A DNA stretch of 64,000 nucleotides from assembly GCF_001297125.1 (NCBI RefSeq), contig NZ_LHPC01000018.1:1-64000 (forward strand), written 5' to 3'. The stretch is from Pseudomonas sp. RIT-PI-q. Its GTDB lineage: Bacteria > Pseudomonadota > Gammaproteobacteria > Pseudomonadales > Pseudomonadaceae. The notes below the pieces were generated by a model that did not search any database, was not told where the DNA came from, and saw only the letters and a list, made by a program, of their open reading frames with translations. The position numbers were made by a program, and so were the translations under genes. Every line of letters starts with the position of its first letter. The first letter of the stretch is position 1. Below, one piece after another: positions 55,618 to 64,000 of this stretch.

Positions 55618-56871
55618 AGGAACGCTCTGGGACAATGCTGCCAGCGCACTGGCCATGCTTGGCGCCAGGGGCAGGCGCGGGATCAGGACCGCTTGCCAGG
55701 CGTGATAAAGGTCGGGTTTACCGGCCCAGATATCGGCACTCGGGCGGTTCTGCGGATCGAGTTCGTGGTGCCAGCTGCCATCGCATCGATCGATGAAATG
55801 CCTGTCACAGAATTCCCAGAACAGTCGATACCAGCGTTCGTATTGCGCATCGCCGGTGCGCTTGAGCAGAGCACTGGCGGCGGCGCTGGCTTCGCAGTGA
55901 GTCCAGTGCAAGCGATGGCGAACCACGGCGCGATTGTCCCAGTCGAGGGTGTAGACAATTCCCGGCGCACCGTCGACGTTCCAGCCGTGACGGCAGTTGT
56001 GCTCGAAGAGTTTTTGCGCGTCGGTGGCGAGCCAGCCCGGTGTCAGCATCCCGGCCTGAACCCGCGCGGCTTCGAGGTGCAGCAACAACCGCGCCCATTC
56101 GAAACCGTGGCCCGGCGTGGTGCCGTAAGGGCGAAAACCGTCGGCCGGGTTGTCGTGGTTGTATTCGCGCAGGGGTTGCCAGTCGCGGTCGAAATGCTCG
56201 ACCACAAGGTAATCGTTGGCAGCGGCGTGACCGTGAATGACCCGTTCGACAATGCGCTGAGCGCGGCACAGCCAGCGGTTGTCGTCGGTGACATCGGCCA
56301 ACGCGAGAAACGCTTCGGTGGCGTGCATGTTGCTGTTGGCGCCGCGATAGGCTTCTTCATCAGTCCAGTCGCGGTTGAAGGATTCGCGCATCGCGCCCTC
56401 CTCCTCGCTCCAGAAATGCCTGTCGATGATGTTGATCGCATCATTGAGCAAAGCCTGGGCGCCAGGCCGTTGCGCGACGACGGCGGAACTCGCGGCCAGG
56501 GCGACGAAGGCATGCAGGTAGGCCGCTTTGCCGGTGTTGTCGTCGCGATGCTGTGCGACCGCGAACCAGCCGCCGTGCTCGGCATCACGCAATGGCCCGC
56601 TGAGGGCCTGGACGCCGTGATCGACCAGTTCGGCAAAACCCGGCAAGCCCTGGATATGAGCCATGGAGAAGCTGTGGGTCATGCGCGCGGTGTTCATGGT
56701 TTCGGCTTGCGCGTTGGCCGGCAGGCGGCCTTGATCGTCGAGGTTGCCGAAACCTTCGGGGAGCTTTGAAGCCTTGGCAAATGCCAGCAGGCGCAAGCCT
56801 TCGGCGGAGAGCCACTGTTGGTGAGCGGGTGCGTTCAGCCAACTGCTGAAGGCCGGGTGGAAGGTGTCCAT
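55612..56871 (-). CDS. AGE-family epimerase/isomerase (mannose isomerase-like)
   Basis: A 419-aa (alpha/alpha)6-barrel protein of the N-acylglucosamine 2-epimerase family: LRLLAFAKASKLPEGFGNLD, RMTHSFSMAHIQGLPGFAEL (contributing conserved Arg and His), HATEAFLALADVTDDNRW, and TPGHGFEWARLLLHLEAARV. YihS/mannose isomerases are closest in pattern; they interconvert mannose, fructose and glucose. It is upstream of gtsA on the same strand with its own promoter-like region. Confidence 0.88.
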   Translation of the reverse strand: MDTFHPAFSSWLNAPAHQQWLSAEGLRLLAFAKASKLPEGFGNLDDQGRLPANAQAETMNTARMTHSFSMAHIQGLPGFAELVDHGVQALSGPLRDAEHGGWFAVAQHRDDNTGKAAYLHAFVALAASSAVVAQRPGAQALLNDAINIIDRHFWSEEEGAMRESFNRDWTDEEAYRGANSNMHATEAFLALADVTDDNRWLCRAQRIVERVIHGHAAANDYLVVEHFDRDWQPLREYNHDNPADGFRPYGTTPGHGFEWARLLLHLEAARVQAGMLTPGWLATDAQKLFEHNCRHGWNVDGAPGIVYTLDWDNRAVVRHRLHWTHCEASAAASALLKRTGDAQYERWYRLFWEFCDRHFIDRCDGSWHHELDPQNRPSADIWAGKPDLYHAWQAVLIPRLPLAPSMASALAALSQSVPV

Positions 56872-56878
56872 GGGGTGC

Positions 56879-56893
56879 CTTTTTTGTTGTTAT
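56879..56893 (-). promoter_or_regulatory. CA motif at the AGE-gene ribosome site
   Basis: Minus strand ATAACAACAAAAAAAGG: Crc/Hfq-type motif merging with the Shine-Dalgarno. Confidence 0.7.
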
Positions 56894-56931
56894 GACTGCG
56901 GGCAGTCTAAACAACGGGCGGTGGCGGGCTT

Positions 56932-56970
56932 GTAACGAAGGGGGCGAGTTATGTCACCAGACTGTGACAT
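56932..56970 (-). promoter_or_regulatory. Composite motif upstream of the AGE gene, GltR box candidate
   Basis: GTAACGAAGGG, 8 bases, then ATGTCAC-N6-GTGACAT, a perfect 7-bp inverted repeat. The element shares 20 fixed positions with 55579-55606 upstream of gtsA. Confidence 0.65.
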
Positions 56971-57003
56971 TTTCCTTGGGGGATTTGTTGACTGATCCAG
57001 CCT

Positions 57004-57087
57004 CATCGCGGGCAAGCCCGCTCCCACAAGGTTTTGCACATAACTTGAAAACACAACTGATCCTGTGGGAGCGGGCTTGCCCGCGAT
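57004..57087. repeat. REP pair, family B (GGGAGCGGGC variant)
   Basis: Inverted pair with arms CATCGCGGGCAAGCCCGCTC and GAGCGGGCTTGCCCGCGATG, after the gtrS stop. Confidence 0.85.
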
Positions 57088-57106
57088 GAACGATAACGCG
57101 GTCTTA

Positions 57107-58574
57107 TTAATCAACACTGCGCGGCAACTGCAACGTCACGCGCAACCCGCCTTCACGCAAATTCTGCAGGCTGACTTCACCCCCATGGCTATGGGCAATA
57201 TTGCGCGCAATCCCCAACCCCAGCCCATAACCCTGCTGCTGCCCGGCCAACCGGAAGTGCGGTTCGAACACCTGCTCCATCCGCTGCTCCGGCACCCCCG
57301 GCCCTTCATCGTCCACATGCAGGATGAATGCGCTCTGATCGTCATCGATATGCAGATGGGCTTTCTGCCCATACTTCAAGGCGTTGTCGATCAGGTTGCC
57401 GATGCAACGCTTGAGCGCCAGCGGCTTACCTGGATACGCCGCCAACGCACGCCCCTGCTGCGTCACGCGGCCATTACCGTTGGGCGCCAGATACGGTTCC
57501 ACCAGGCAATCGAGCACATGATTGAGGTCCACCGGCTCGATGTTTTCGTGGATGTCGGTGTCTTTCACACATTGCAGCGCGCCTTTGACCAGCAGCTCCA
57601 ATTCATCCAGATCACGCCCGAACTTGGCTTGCAGCTTTTCGTCTTCGAGCAATTCGACCCGCAGTCGCAGCCGGGTAATCGGCGTGCGCAGGTCATGGGA
57701 AATCGCACTGAACAACTGGCTGCGTTCAGTCAGGTAACGGCTGATGCGTTCGCGCATTGCGTTGAAGGCACGGCCGACCTCGACCACTTCACTGCCACCG
57801 CCCTCGGCCACCGGTTCGACTTCGGCACCCAGGGACATATCGCGCGCCGCCCGTGCCAGGCGCTTGAGCGGGCGACTTTGCCAGTGCACCAGCAGGCCGA
57901 TGAACAACAGCAAAAAGCCGCTGGTGAGCACGATGAACCAGACCTGCTGCGCCGGCAGTCCTTGCTCTTCAAGACTGGTGTAGGGCTCGGGCAACAAGGA
58001 CGCGATGTACAACCATTCGCCCGGTGCCATCTGGATTTGCGTGACCAGCACCGGCGGGTTCACCGGGTCCCGGGCCAACGCGGAGGGCGCCCAGGAGCGC
58101 GGCAATTCCTCGAGTTTCCGTCCGCTGTTGAAGATTCGCCGGGCTTCGGGGCTGACGAAAGTCACCGCGATATCGGCGTCATGGCCCAGGGGCTCACGCC
58201 GCACTTCGTCCACCGCCTTGAGCACCGCCGCTTTGCGCGGGGTGATCGGCAATACTTCCATGCCCAGGGGTTTGTCGTTGAGGGTTACCACAAATCGGGT
58301 GCCGCCCATGCTGCGCAGCTGGTCGAGTACCAGCGGCCTGAATGCGACCGGCAGCGAGCGGAAGTAACTGACGCTGGCGGTCACCGCAAGGGCAAGGCCG
58401 CGGGCGCTGGTGACCAGGCCTTCAGTTGGGTAGCGCGCAATTGCGGGACCCAGATCACGCCCGACGGCGCTGGGCGAACAGCACCGCCAGCAAGGGCGGC
58501 AGCAACATCCGCCCGAGCAGCGAACGCGGCACCGGGATGCGCGCAGCGAGTTTGCGCAAAAACTCAGTGGCCAT
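57107..58574 (-). pseudogene. gtrS: Sensor histidine kinase GtrS-like, two -1 frameshifts near the start
   Basis: Membrane histidine kinase partner of GltR. The start ATG at 58574 overlaps the gltR stop by 11 bases and encodes MATEFLRKLAARIPVPRSLL, then the first membrane helix (MLLPPLLAVLFAQ). The frame stops at 58455. Restoring one G near 58469/58470 and one G near 58422/58423 gives a continuous reading, APSGVIWVPQLRATQLEGLV then TSARGLALAVTASVSYF, joining an intact frame (57107-58384). That frame has the periplasmic domain, second membrane helix, HAMP, H-box (FSAISHDLRTPITRLR), N-box (NLIDNALKYG) and G-boxes. Either sequencing/assembly errors or a true pseudogene. Confidence 0.85.
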
Positions 58575-59295
58575 TGCTGGCAACCACATTGGCTGCCAGT
58601 TGATAGCCGCTGCCACGCACGGTGCGGATCAGTCGTGGCGGTTTTTCGGGGGCGCGCAGGGGTGGGGGCAGGCGACGGCCCGCCATGTCGACGAGGCGAT
58701 CCAGCGGCATCAAGTCGCGGCCACGGGTGGCGTTGCCGATGGTGTCGCGGTCGAGGATTTCCTGGGGGTGATCGAGGAACAGTTTCAGCAGCGCGAAATC
58801 GGCGCCAGAGAGAATCACTTCTTCACCGTCAATGTGGAACAGCCGATGGCTGACCATGTCCAGGCGCCAGTCATCGAAGGCCAGCACTTCACTGCCGGAA
58901 CGTTCCTGACCGAACTGCGCCCGGCGCAACAAGGCTTTGATGCGCGCCTGCAATTCACGGGGGCTGAACGGTTTGCCGAGGTAATCGTCGGCGCCCAACT
59001 CCAGGCCAATAACGCGGTCGGCTTCGTCGGAGCTGGCGGTGAGCATGATGATCGGCACTTGCGCCTGACGCGGATGCTGGCGAATCCAGCGGCACAGACT
59101 GAAACCGTCTTCGTCCGGCAGCATCACGTCGAGGATCACCAGGTCACTCGGCGCGTCGTTCATCGCCTGGCGAAAACCTGCGCCATCGGGCGTGGTACGG
59201 ACCTGGAAACCGGCGCGGGTCAGGTAGGTGTCCAGCAACTCGCGTATCTCTTGATCGTCATCGACCAACAAAATCGACTTGTTGACTGAGCTCAC
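58564..59295 (-). CDS. gltR: Response regulator GltR (OmpR family)
   Basis: A 243-aa two-component regulator. The receiver domain has acidic residues at 12-14, phospho-accepting Asp56 in LVILDVMLPDEDG, and the conserved Thr and Lys (LTASSDEADR, ADDYLGKPFSPREL). The OmpR-type winged helix follows at about 135-240 (VILSGADFALLKLFLDHPQE, LIRTVRGSGYQL). The start is GTG at 59295. It sits in edd-glk-gltR-gtrS and is expected to activate glucose transport genes. Confidence 0.95.
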   Translation of the reverse strand: MSSVNKSILLVDDDQEIRELLDTYLTRAGFQVRTTPDGAGFRQAMNDAPSDLVILDVMLPDEDGFSLCRWIRQHPRQAQVPIIMLTASSDEADRVIGLELGADDYLGKPFSPRELQARIKALLRRAQFGQERSGSEVLAFDDWRLDMVSHRLFHIDGEEVILSGADFALLKLFLDHPQEILDRDTIGNATRGRDLMPLDRLVDMAGRRLPPPLRAPEKPPRLIRTVRGSGYQLAANVVASNGH

Positions 59296-59371
59296 AGGAA
59301 GGCGTCCTTGTTATTTGAATTGGGCGGATTATGCCTGATCGATCGCTATTCTATGTGTCTGTGCGGGCCTC

Positions 59372-59437
59372 TTCGCGGGCAAGCCTCGCTCCTACAAGGA
59401 TTTCGGTAATCCTGTAGGAGCGAGGCTTGCCCGCGAA
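59372..59437. repeat. REP pair, family B
   Basis: Inverted pair with arms TTCGCGGGCAAGCCTCGCTC and GAGCGAGGCTTGCCCGCGAA between glk and gltR. Confidence 0.87.
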
Positions 59438-59452
59438 GGGCGCGACGCGGTC

Positions 59453-60403
59453 TCAAGCCTGCTCCAGCGCCACCCCTGCGCCCATCAATCCGGAATACGG
59501 CGCCGTCACCAGCCACACCGGAATCCCCTTGAAGTAATCGCTCATGCAGCCCTTGTCGGCGAAGCACCGGGCAAAACCGCTTTCGATAAAGAAATCGGCA
59601 AACCGCGGAATCACCCCGCCCACAATGTACACGCCCCCGCGCCCACCGGTGGTCAGCACATTGTTACCGGCCACGCGCCCAAGCCAGCAGCAGAACTGTT
59701 CAAGCACTTCCAGGGCAATCGGATCGCCCGCCAGACCGGCAGCGGTAATCGCTTCGGGTGTTCCGAGAACCGGCTCATGACCGCCGCCCGCGCAGATCGC
59801 CCGATAGCCGCGCGGCAAGCCGCTACCACTCAACGCGGTTTCAGCACTGACATGGCCAATCTCATTGAAGATGTGCTGCCACAGTTGAGTTTCCCGCGGA
59901 CTGCTCAGCGGCAAATCGACGTGACCGCCCTCTCCCGGCAGCGCAGCGAAACGGCCCTCCCCAAGATCGAGCAAGGTGCCAACGCCAAGGCCAGTGCCCG
60001 GACCAATCACCACCGCTGGCCGCAACGGTTCCGGCGTGCCTTCGCAGACCACCCGAAACTCGCCCGGTTGCAAACGGGTCATGCCCAGCGCCATCGCCGA
60101 GAAGTCGTTGACCAACAGCAGTTGATCGACCTGCAAGGTCTGGCAAAACCCCTTGCGGCTGAGTCGCCAGTGATTGTTGGTGAACTTGAATTCATCGCCA
60201 CTCACCGGGCCGGCCACCGACAGGCATACCGAACCGATGTCGCCGGGTTTCAGCCCCAAGCCGCTGAGGTAGACGCCAATGGCCTCCTCCGGACTGGTGT
60301 GATCTGCCGTCGCCAGCACCTGGACAGATTCCAGCTGCTGGTTTTTCCACAACGCGAAACGTGCGTTGGTCCCACCGATGTCACCGACCAAAGCCAGTTT
60401 CAA
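59453..60403 (-). CDS. glk: Glucokinase
   Basis: ATP-dependent glucokinase of 316 aa, ROK-unrelated proteobacterial type. [15 protein letters not shown] at 4-18 binds phosphate. [13 protein letters not shown] contains the catalytic Asp, and [12 protein letters not shown] and [10 protein letters not shown] are also present. The start codon appears to be TTG at 60403, overlapping the edd stop (TTGA), so initiation probably depends on translation of edd. Confidence 0.95.
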   Translation of the reverse strand: MKLALVGDIGGTNARFALWKNQQLESVQVLATADHTSPEEAIGVYLSGLGLKPGDIGSVCLSVAGPVSGDEFKFTNNHWRLSRKGFCQTLQVDQLLLVNDFSAMALGMTRLQPGEFRVVCEGTPEPLRPAVVIGPGTGLGVGTLLDLGEGRFAALPGEGGHVDLPLSSPRETQLWQHIFNEIGHVSAETALSGSGLPRGYRAICAGGGHEPVLGTPEAITAAGLAGDPIALEVLEQFCCWLGRVAGNNVLTTGGRGGVYIVGGVIPRFADFFIESGFARCFADKGCMSDYFKGIPVWLVTAPYSGLMGAGVALEQA

Positions 60404-62226
60404 TTAAGCGTCTCCAGGGCAGAAGTAAAGGCGCTGGCGCCCTGCTCTGCGGAGCTGAAGGCCATGCGCATGAAACCAAACAGTTCGCGCCCGCTGCCGA
60501 TGTTATTGGCCAACAGGCCCTTGGCCGGCGTGCGCGCTGCAAATTCTTCGGCGTCCACCTTAAGCTCCAAAGTGCCTTTGACGCCATCGACGCGGATGAT
60601 ATCGCCCTCTTGCACTCGCGCCAAAGCGCCGCCCACATACGCTTCTGGGCTGACGTGAATCGCCGCCGGGATTTTCCCCGAGGCGCCGGACATACGCCCG
60701 TCAGTCACCAGCGCCACCTTGAAGCCGCGATCCTGCAGCACGCCGAGGAACGGCGTCATTTTGTGCAGCTCCGGCATGCCGTTGGAACGCGGGCCCTGGA
60801 AGCGCATCACCGCGACAAAATCCTTCTCCAGCAAACCGGCCTTGAACGCGTCGGCCAAATCCTGCTGATCCTGGAACACCATGGCCGGGGCTTCGACGAT
60901 CTGGTTTTCCAAAGCGACGGCTGAAACTTTCATCACACCGCGACCGAGGTTGCCTTCCATCACGCGCAAACCGCCCTCTGGCGAAAATGCCCGGGCGACC
61001 GGACGCAGGATGGTTTCGTCGAGGCTTTCGATCGGGCCTTCGCGCCAGACCAGTTCGCCGTTTTCAAGGAATGGTTCCATCGTGTAGCGGCTCAAGCCGT
61101 GGCCAAGCACGGTGTTGACGTTTTCGTGGAGCAGACCGGCTTCCAGCAACTCGCGGATCAGGAACGACATGCCGCCCGCCGCCTGGAAGTGGTTGATGTC
61201 GGCCTTGCCGTTCGGGTAGACGTGGCTCAGGGTCGGCACCACCTCGGAGAGGTCGGCCATGTCCTGCCAGGTCAACTGGATACCCGCGGCCATGGCGATG
61301 GCCGGCATGTGCAGGGTGTGGTTGGTCGAGCCACCGGTGGCGTGCAGCGCCACGATGGAGTTGACCAGCGAGCGCTCGTCGACGATTTCGCCGATCGGCA
61401 TGAAGTCGCCGCTCTGCTTGGTCAGGCGCGTCACCTGATGCGCCGCTTCGCGGGTCAAGGCATCGCGCAATGGCGTGTTCGGGTTGACGAAAGAGGCACC
61501 CGGCAAGTGCAGGCCCACGACCTCCATCAGCAACTGGTTAGTGTTGGCGGTGCCGTAAAAAGTGCAGGTGCCAGGGCTGTGGTAGGACTTCATTTCCGAT
61601 TCGAGCAGCTCTTCGCGGCTGGCCTTGCCTTCGGCGTAGCGCTGGCGCACATCGGCTTTCTGCTTGTTGGAAATGCCCGAGACCATCGGCCCACCCGGCA
61701 CAAAGATGGTCGGCAGATGACCGAAACGCAACGCACCCATCATCAGGCCCGGCACGATCTTGTCGCAGATGCCGAGCATCAGCGCGCCGTCGAACATGTT
61801 GTGGGACAACGCCACGGCGGTGGACAGCGCGATCACTTCACGGCTTGGCAGGCTCAGTTCCATGCCCGGCTCGCCTTGGGTCACGCCATCGCACATGGCC
61901 GGGGTGCCGCCGGCGAACTGGCCGACGGAGCCGATTTCACGCAGGGCTTTTTTGATCTGTTCAGGAAAGACTTCGTACGGCTGATGCGCCGAGAGCATGT
62001 CGTTATATGACGAAACAATCGCAATGTTGGCGGAGTTCATCATCCGCAGACTGTTCTTGTCGTCGGTGCCGCAGCCGGCCACGCCATGGGCGAAGTTGGC
62101 GCATTGCAGCTTGCCGCGCATCGGACCGTCGCTGGCTGCACCGCGAATCAGTGCAAGGTAAGCCTCACGCGTGGCGCGGCTGCGGGCGATAAGCCGTTCG
62201 GTGACCTCAAGGACGCGGGGATGCAT
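60400..62226 (-). CDS. edd: 6-phosphogluconate dehydratase
   Basis: Entner-Doudoroff dehydratase of 608 aa, an IlvD/Edd-family iron-sulfur enzyme making KDPG. Family stretches include the N-terminal [74 protein letters not shown] and [20 protein letters not shown]; cluster cysteines lie in the first three groups. First gene of edd-glk-gltR-gtrS and divergent from gap, with a HexR-like site between. Confidence 0.97.
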   Translation of the reverse strand: MHPRVLEVTERLIARSRATREAYLALIRGAASDGPMRGKLQCANFAHGVAGCGTDDKNSLRMMNSANIAIVSSYNDMLSAHQPYEVFPEQIKKALREIGSVGQFAGGTPAMCDGVTQGEPGMELSLPSREVIALSTAVALSHNMFDGALMLGICDKIVPGLMMGALRFGHLPTIFVPGGPMVSGISNKQKADVRQRYAEGKASREELLESEMKSYHSPGTCTFYGTANTNQLLMEVVGLHLPGASFVNPNTPLRDALTREAAHQVTRLTKQSGDFMPIGEIVDERSLVNSIVALHATGGSTNHTLHMPAIAMAAGIQLTWQDMADLSEVVPTLSHVYPNGKADINHFQAAGGMSFLIRELLEAGLLHENVNTVLGHGLSRYTMEPFLENGELVWREGPIESLDETILRPVARAFSPEGGLRVMEGNLGRGVMKVSAVALENQIVEAPAMVFQDQQDLADAFKAGLLEKDFVAVMRFQGPRSNGMPELHKMTPFLGVLQDRGFKVALVTDGRMSGASGKIPAAIHVSPEAYVGGALARVQEGDIIRVDGVKGTLELKVDAEEFAARTPAKGLLANNIGSGRELFGFMRMAFSSAEQGASAFTSALETLN

Positions 62227-62408
62227 GTGTAGAACTCCAGGCTAACGGATGTGGCGACCTGATTGTCTATGCTGATCAAGAGCCGGTGTCGATGGGATGA
62301 CAGACGGTTTTCTTGATCGGTCGGACCAGTTGATTCAGGTCACTAGTTGTAGATTGAACAAAATATTGCCATTAAAAAGGCTTGTTTTCTATTTTTTTGC
62401 GAATAATC

Positions 62409-62423
62409 TTGTAATTCCAACAA
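62409..62423. promoter_or_regulatory. HexR operator (gap/edd)
   Basis: TTGTAATTCCAACAA fits TTGT-N7-ACAA exactly, the form described for P. putida HexR sites. It lies 24-38 bases upstream of the gap start in the 220-base gap/edd region. Confidence 0.78.
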
Positions 62424-62428
62424 CAAAA
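62419..62428 (+). promoter_or_regulatory. CA-like motif in the gap leader
   Basis: AACAACAAAA, 19 bases before the gap ATG and overlapping the HexR site, resembles Crc/Hfq motifs. The distance from the ribosome site is larger than at gntP or gtsA. Confidence 0.4.
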
Positions 62429-62446
62429 CGACGGCGGCCCAGTTAA

Positions 62447-63448
62447 ATGACTCTTCGAATCGCAATCAATGGTTTTGGCCGAATTGGCCGTAACGTCCTG
62501 CGGGCACTGTATACCCAAGGCTATCGCCAGGATCTGCAGATCGTCGCCATCAACGACCTGGGCGACAGCTCGATCAACGCTCATCTGCTCAAGTACGACA
62601 CCGTTCACGGCACGTTCGACGCCGATGTCCAGCACGATCAGGAAAGCCTGACCGTCAACGGCGACCGTATATCGGTCAGCGCCATTCGCAACCCGGCCGA
62701 CCTGCCCTGGGCCGCAGAAAAAATTGATGTCGTGTTCGAATGCACCGGTTTGTTCACCGACCGGGCCAAAGCCGCCGCGCATATTACGGCCGGCGCGCGC
62801 AAAGTGATCATCTCGGCCCCGGCCAAAGGTGCCGACGCCACTGTGGTTTATGGGGTGAACCACGACATCCTGCGCCAGTCGCACCAGATTATTTCCAACG
62901 CATCGTGCACCACCAACTGCCTGGCCCCGGTGGCTCAGGTGCTGCACCGCGAGCTGGGCATCGAAAGCGGTTTGATGACCACTATCCACGCCTACACCAA
63001 CGATCAGAACCTGACCGACGTCTACCACACCGACCCGTACCGCGCCCGTTCGGCGACCCAGAACATGATCCCGAGCAAGACCGGCGCCGCTGAAGCCGTC
63101 GGCTTGGTGCTGCCGGAACTGGCGGGCAAACTGACCGGCATGGCGGTGCGTGTTCCGGTGATCAACGTGTCGCTGGTGGACCTGACCGTGCAGCTCAAGC
63201 GCGAAGCGTCGGCCGATGAAGTAAATGCACTGCTCAAAGAAGCCAGCCAGCATTCGAAGATTCTTGGCTACAACACCTTGCCGTTGGTCTCCAGCGACTT
63301 TAACCATAACCCACTGTCGTCGATCTTCGATGCCAACCACACCAAATCCAGCGGCAAGCTGCTCAAGGTACTGGCCTGGTACGACAACGAATGGGGCTTC
63401 TCCAACCGCATGCTCGATAACTGCCTGGCGCTGTGCAACGCGGAATAA
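62447..63448 (+). CDS. gap: Type I glyceraldehyde-3-phosphate dehydrogenase
   Basis: A 333-aa NAD-dependent dehydrogenase. The coenzyme loop [10 protein letters not shown] is at 7-16, catalytic Cys154 is in NASCTTNC (151-158), and His181 lies in TTIHAYTND. Later come [12 protein letters not shown] and WYDNEWGF. This is the HexR-controlled gap of the glucose regulon, oxidising the triose from Eda. It is divergent from edd. Confidence 0.97.
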   Translation: MTLRIAINGFGRIGRNVLRALYTQGYRQDLQIVAINDLGDSSINAHLLKYDTVHGTFDADVQHDQESLTVNGDRISVSAIRNPADLPWAAEKIDVVFECTGLFTDRAKAAAHITAGARKVIISAPAKGADATVVYGVNHDILRQSHQIISNASCTTNCLAPVAQVLHRELGIESGLMTTIHAYTNDQNLTDVYHTDPYRARSATQNMIPSKTGAAEAVGLVLPELAGKLTGMAVRVPVINVSLVDLTVQLKREASADEVNALLKEASQHSKILGYNTLPLVSSDFNHNPLSSIFDANHTKSSGKLLKVLAWYDNEWGFSNRMLDNCLALCNAE

Positions 63449-63466
63449 GCAGCACTTCCCACTTCT

Positions 63467-63566
63467 TGTAGGAGCGAGCTTGCTCGCGAAGGATGCAAGG
63501 GCCCCGCGCTCACTCAGGCGACCCTTGTCATCGTTAACGACCTTCGCGAGCAAGCTCGCTCCTACA
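63467..63566. repeat. REP pair, family B variant
   Basis: Inverted pair of TGTAGGAGCGAGCTTGCTCG elements between gap and mgsA, both on the plus strand. Confidence 0.87.
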
Positions 63567-63596
63567 AAGTGCGCGCCATTTCAGGAGCAGTCACCG

Positions 63597-64000
63597 ATGA
63601 TCGGTATCAGCTTTACCCAAAAAACCATCGCGGCGCGCAAGCGTATCGCCCTGGTGGCCCATGACCACTGCAAGGTGTTTTTGCTGGACTGGGCTGAGCG
63701 ACAAAAAGACAAACTCGCGCAACACGAACTGGTCGCCACCGGCACCACCGGGCTGCTGTTGCAACAACGCCTGGATCTGCCGGTGGAAAGCATGATCAGC
63801 GGCCCACTCGGCGGCGACCAACAACTCGGCGCGCGAATCGCCGAGCAGCGGGTCGACATGCTGGTGTTCTTCTGGGACCCGTTCGAACCACAGCCCCACG
63901 ACCCGGACATCAAGGCATTGCTGCGGGTCGCGGCGGTGTGGAACATCCCGGTGGCGTGCAACGAATGCAGCGCCGACTACTTGCTCAGCAGTCCGTTGAT
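63597..64000 (+). CDS. mgsA: Methylglyoxal synthase (cut by the window edge)
   Basis: Partial gene with 134 codons present of about 150. It makes methylglyoxal and phosphate from dihydroxyacetone phosphate. Recognisable parts are [11 protein letters not shown] with the conserved His, [25 protein letters not shown] with the catalytic Asp, and [20 protein letters not shown], then [19 protein letters not shown] lies 10 bases before the ATG. It follows gap past a REP pair. Confidence 0.93.
   Translation, partial: MIGISFTQKTIAARKRIALVAHDHCKVFLLDWAERQKDKLAQHELVATGTTGLLLQQRLDLPVESMISGPLGGDQQLGARIAEQRVDMLVFFWDPFEPQPHDPDIKALLRVAAVWNIPVACNECSADYLLSSPL

Noticed and set aside
57065..58603. 512-codon open frame antisense to gtrS
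   Set aside because: No ribosome site or domain; a shadow of the kinase gene. Its continuity across the frameshift zone is coincidental.

Overview
The window looks like chromosomal DNA of a Pseudomonas of the P. fluorescens group. The evidence is the high GC content with typical pseudomonad codon use, the fadD1-fadD2-lipase-phaJ4 block, the hexR/zwf/pgl/eda and edd/glk/gltR/gtrS glucose loci, and more than twenty REP-type palindromes of several pseudomonad families between genes. I see no prophage, insertion sequence, CRISPR array, tRNA or rRNA, and no recognisable defence island. Most genes are ordinary core or lightly accessory genes. The value lies in the regulatory sequences, an unusual repeat array and a frameshifted sensor kinase gene.

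Layout. 0-4.6 kb: a CorA/ZntB-type metal transporter, a PiT phosphate transporter, and a LysR gene convergent with it. Between the last two lies a tandem array whose unit contains copies of both gene ends around a REP pair. 4.7-9 kb: an SDR oxidoreductase, an NmrA-like protein, a PACE efflux pump and two more LysR regulators in divergent pairs. 9-11.6 kb: an ECF42-type sigma factor with AHSA1, DGPF/YCII and NTF2-like proteins. 11.7-16.2 kb: GNAT, PNPOx-like, GyrI-like and LysE proteins and the aminotransferase AlaC. 16.2-19.5 kb: gluconate permease, gluconokinase and the repressor GntR, with operator-like sites.

19.7-31.9 kb is mixed: two glutathione transferases, an MFS carrier, a helical protein of unknown function, a LysR gene, an ECF sigma factor translationally coupled to a betaine-type binding protein, a PhnD-like protein without signal peptide, a fatty acid desaturase, a periplasmic methyltransferase, peptide deformylase, a BrkB-like protein and CsbD. 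32-38 kb: fadD1 and fadD2 facing a lipase-like hydrolase and PhaJ4. 38-44.2 kb: an AaeXAB-like efflux operon (FUSC-DUF1656-HlyD), DUF2383, DUF3820, a class V aminotransferase and an intradiol dioxygenase.

44.5-63.6 kb is a nearly complete glucose uptake and Entner-Doudoroff region. It holds zwf-pgl-eda with divergent hexR, an AGE epimerase, the gtsABCD glucose ABC transporter, porin oprB, a hexose-6-phosphate mutarotase, edd-glk-gltR-gtrS, and gap divergent from edd. The start of mgsA runs off the right edge. Glucose would enter through OprB and GtsABCD, be phosphorylated by Glk, oxidised by Zwf and Pgl, split by Edd and Eda, and pass on through Gap. Gluconate would enter through GntP/GntK. 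Visible control elements are GntR operators, HexR-like palindromes, A-rich Crc/Hfq (CA) motifs just upstream of several start codons, and a shared composite motif upstream of the AGE gene and gtsA that may be the GltR box. The sensor gene gtrS carries two single-base deletions near its start. They are either assembly errors or real damage.
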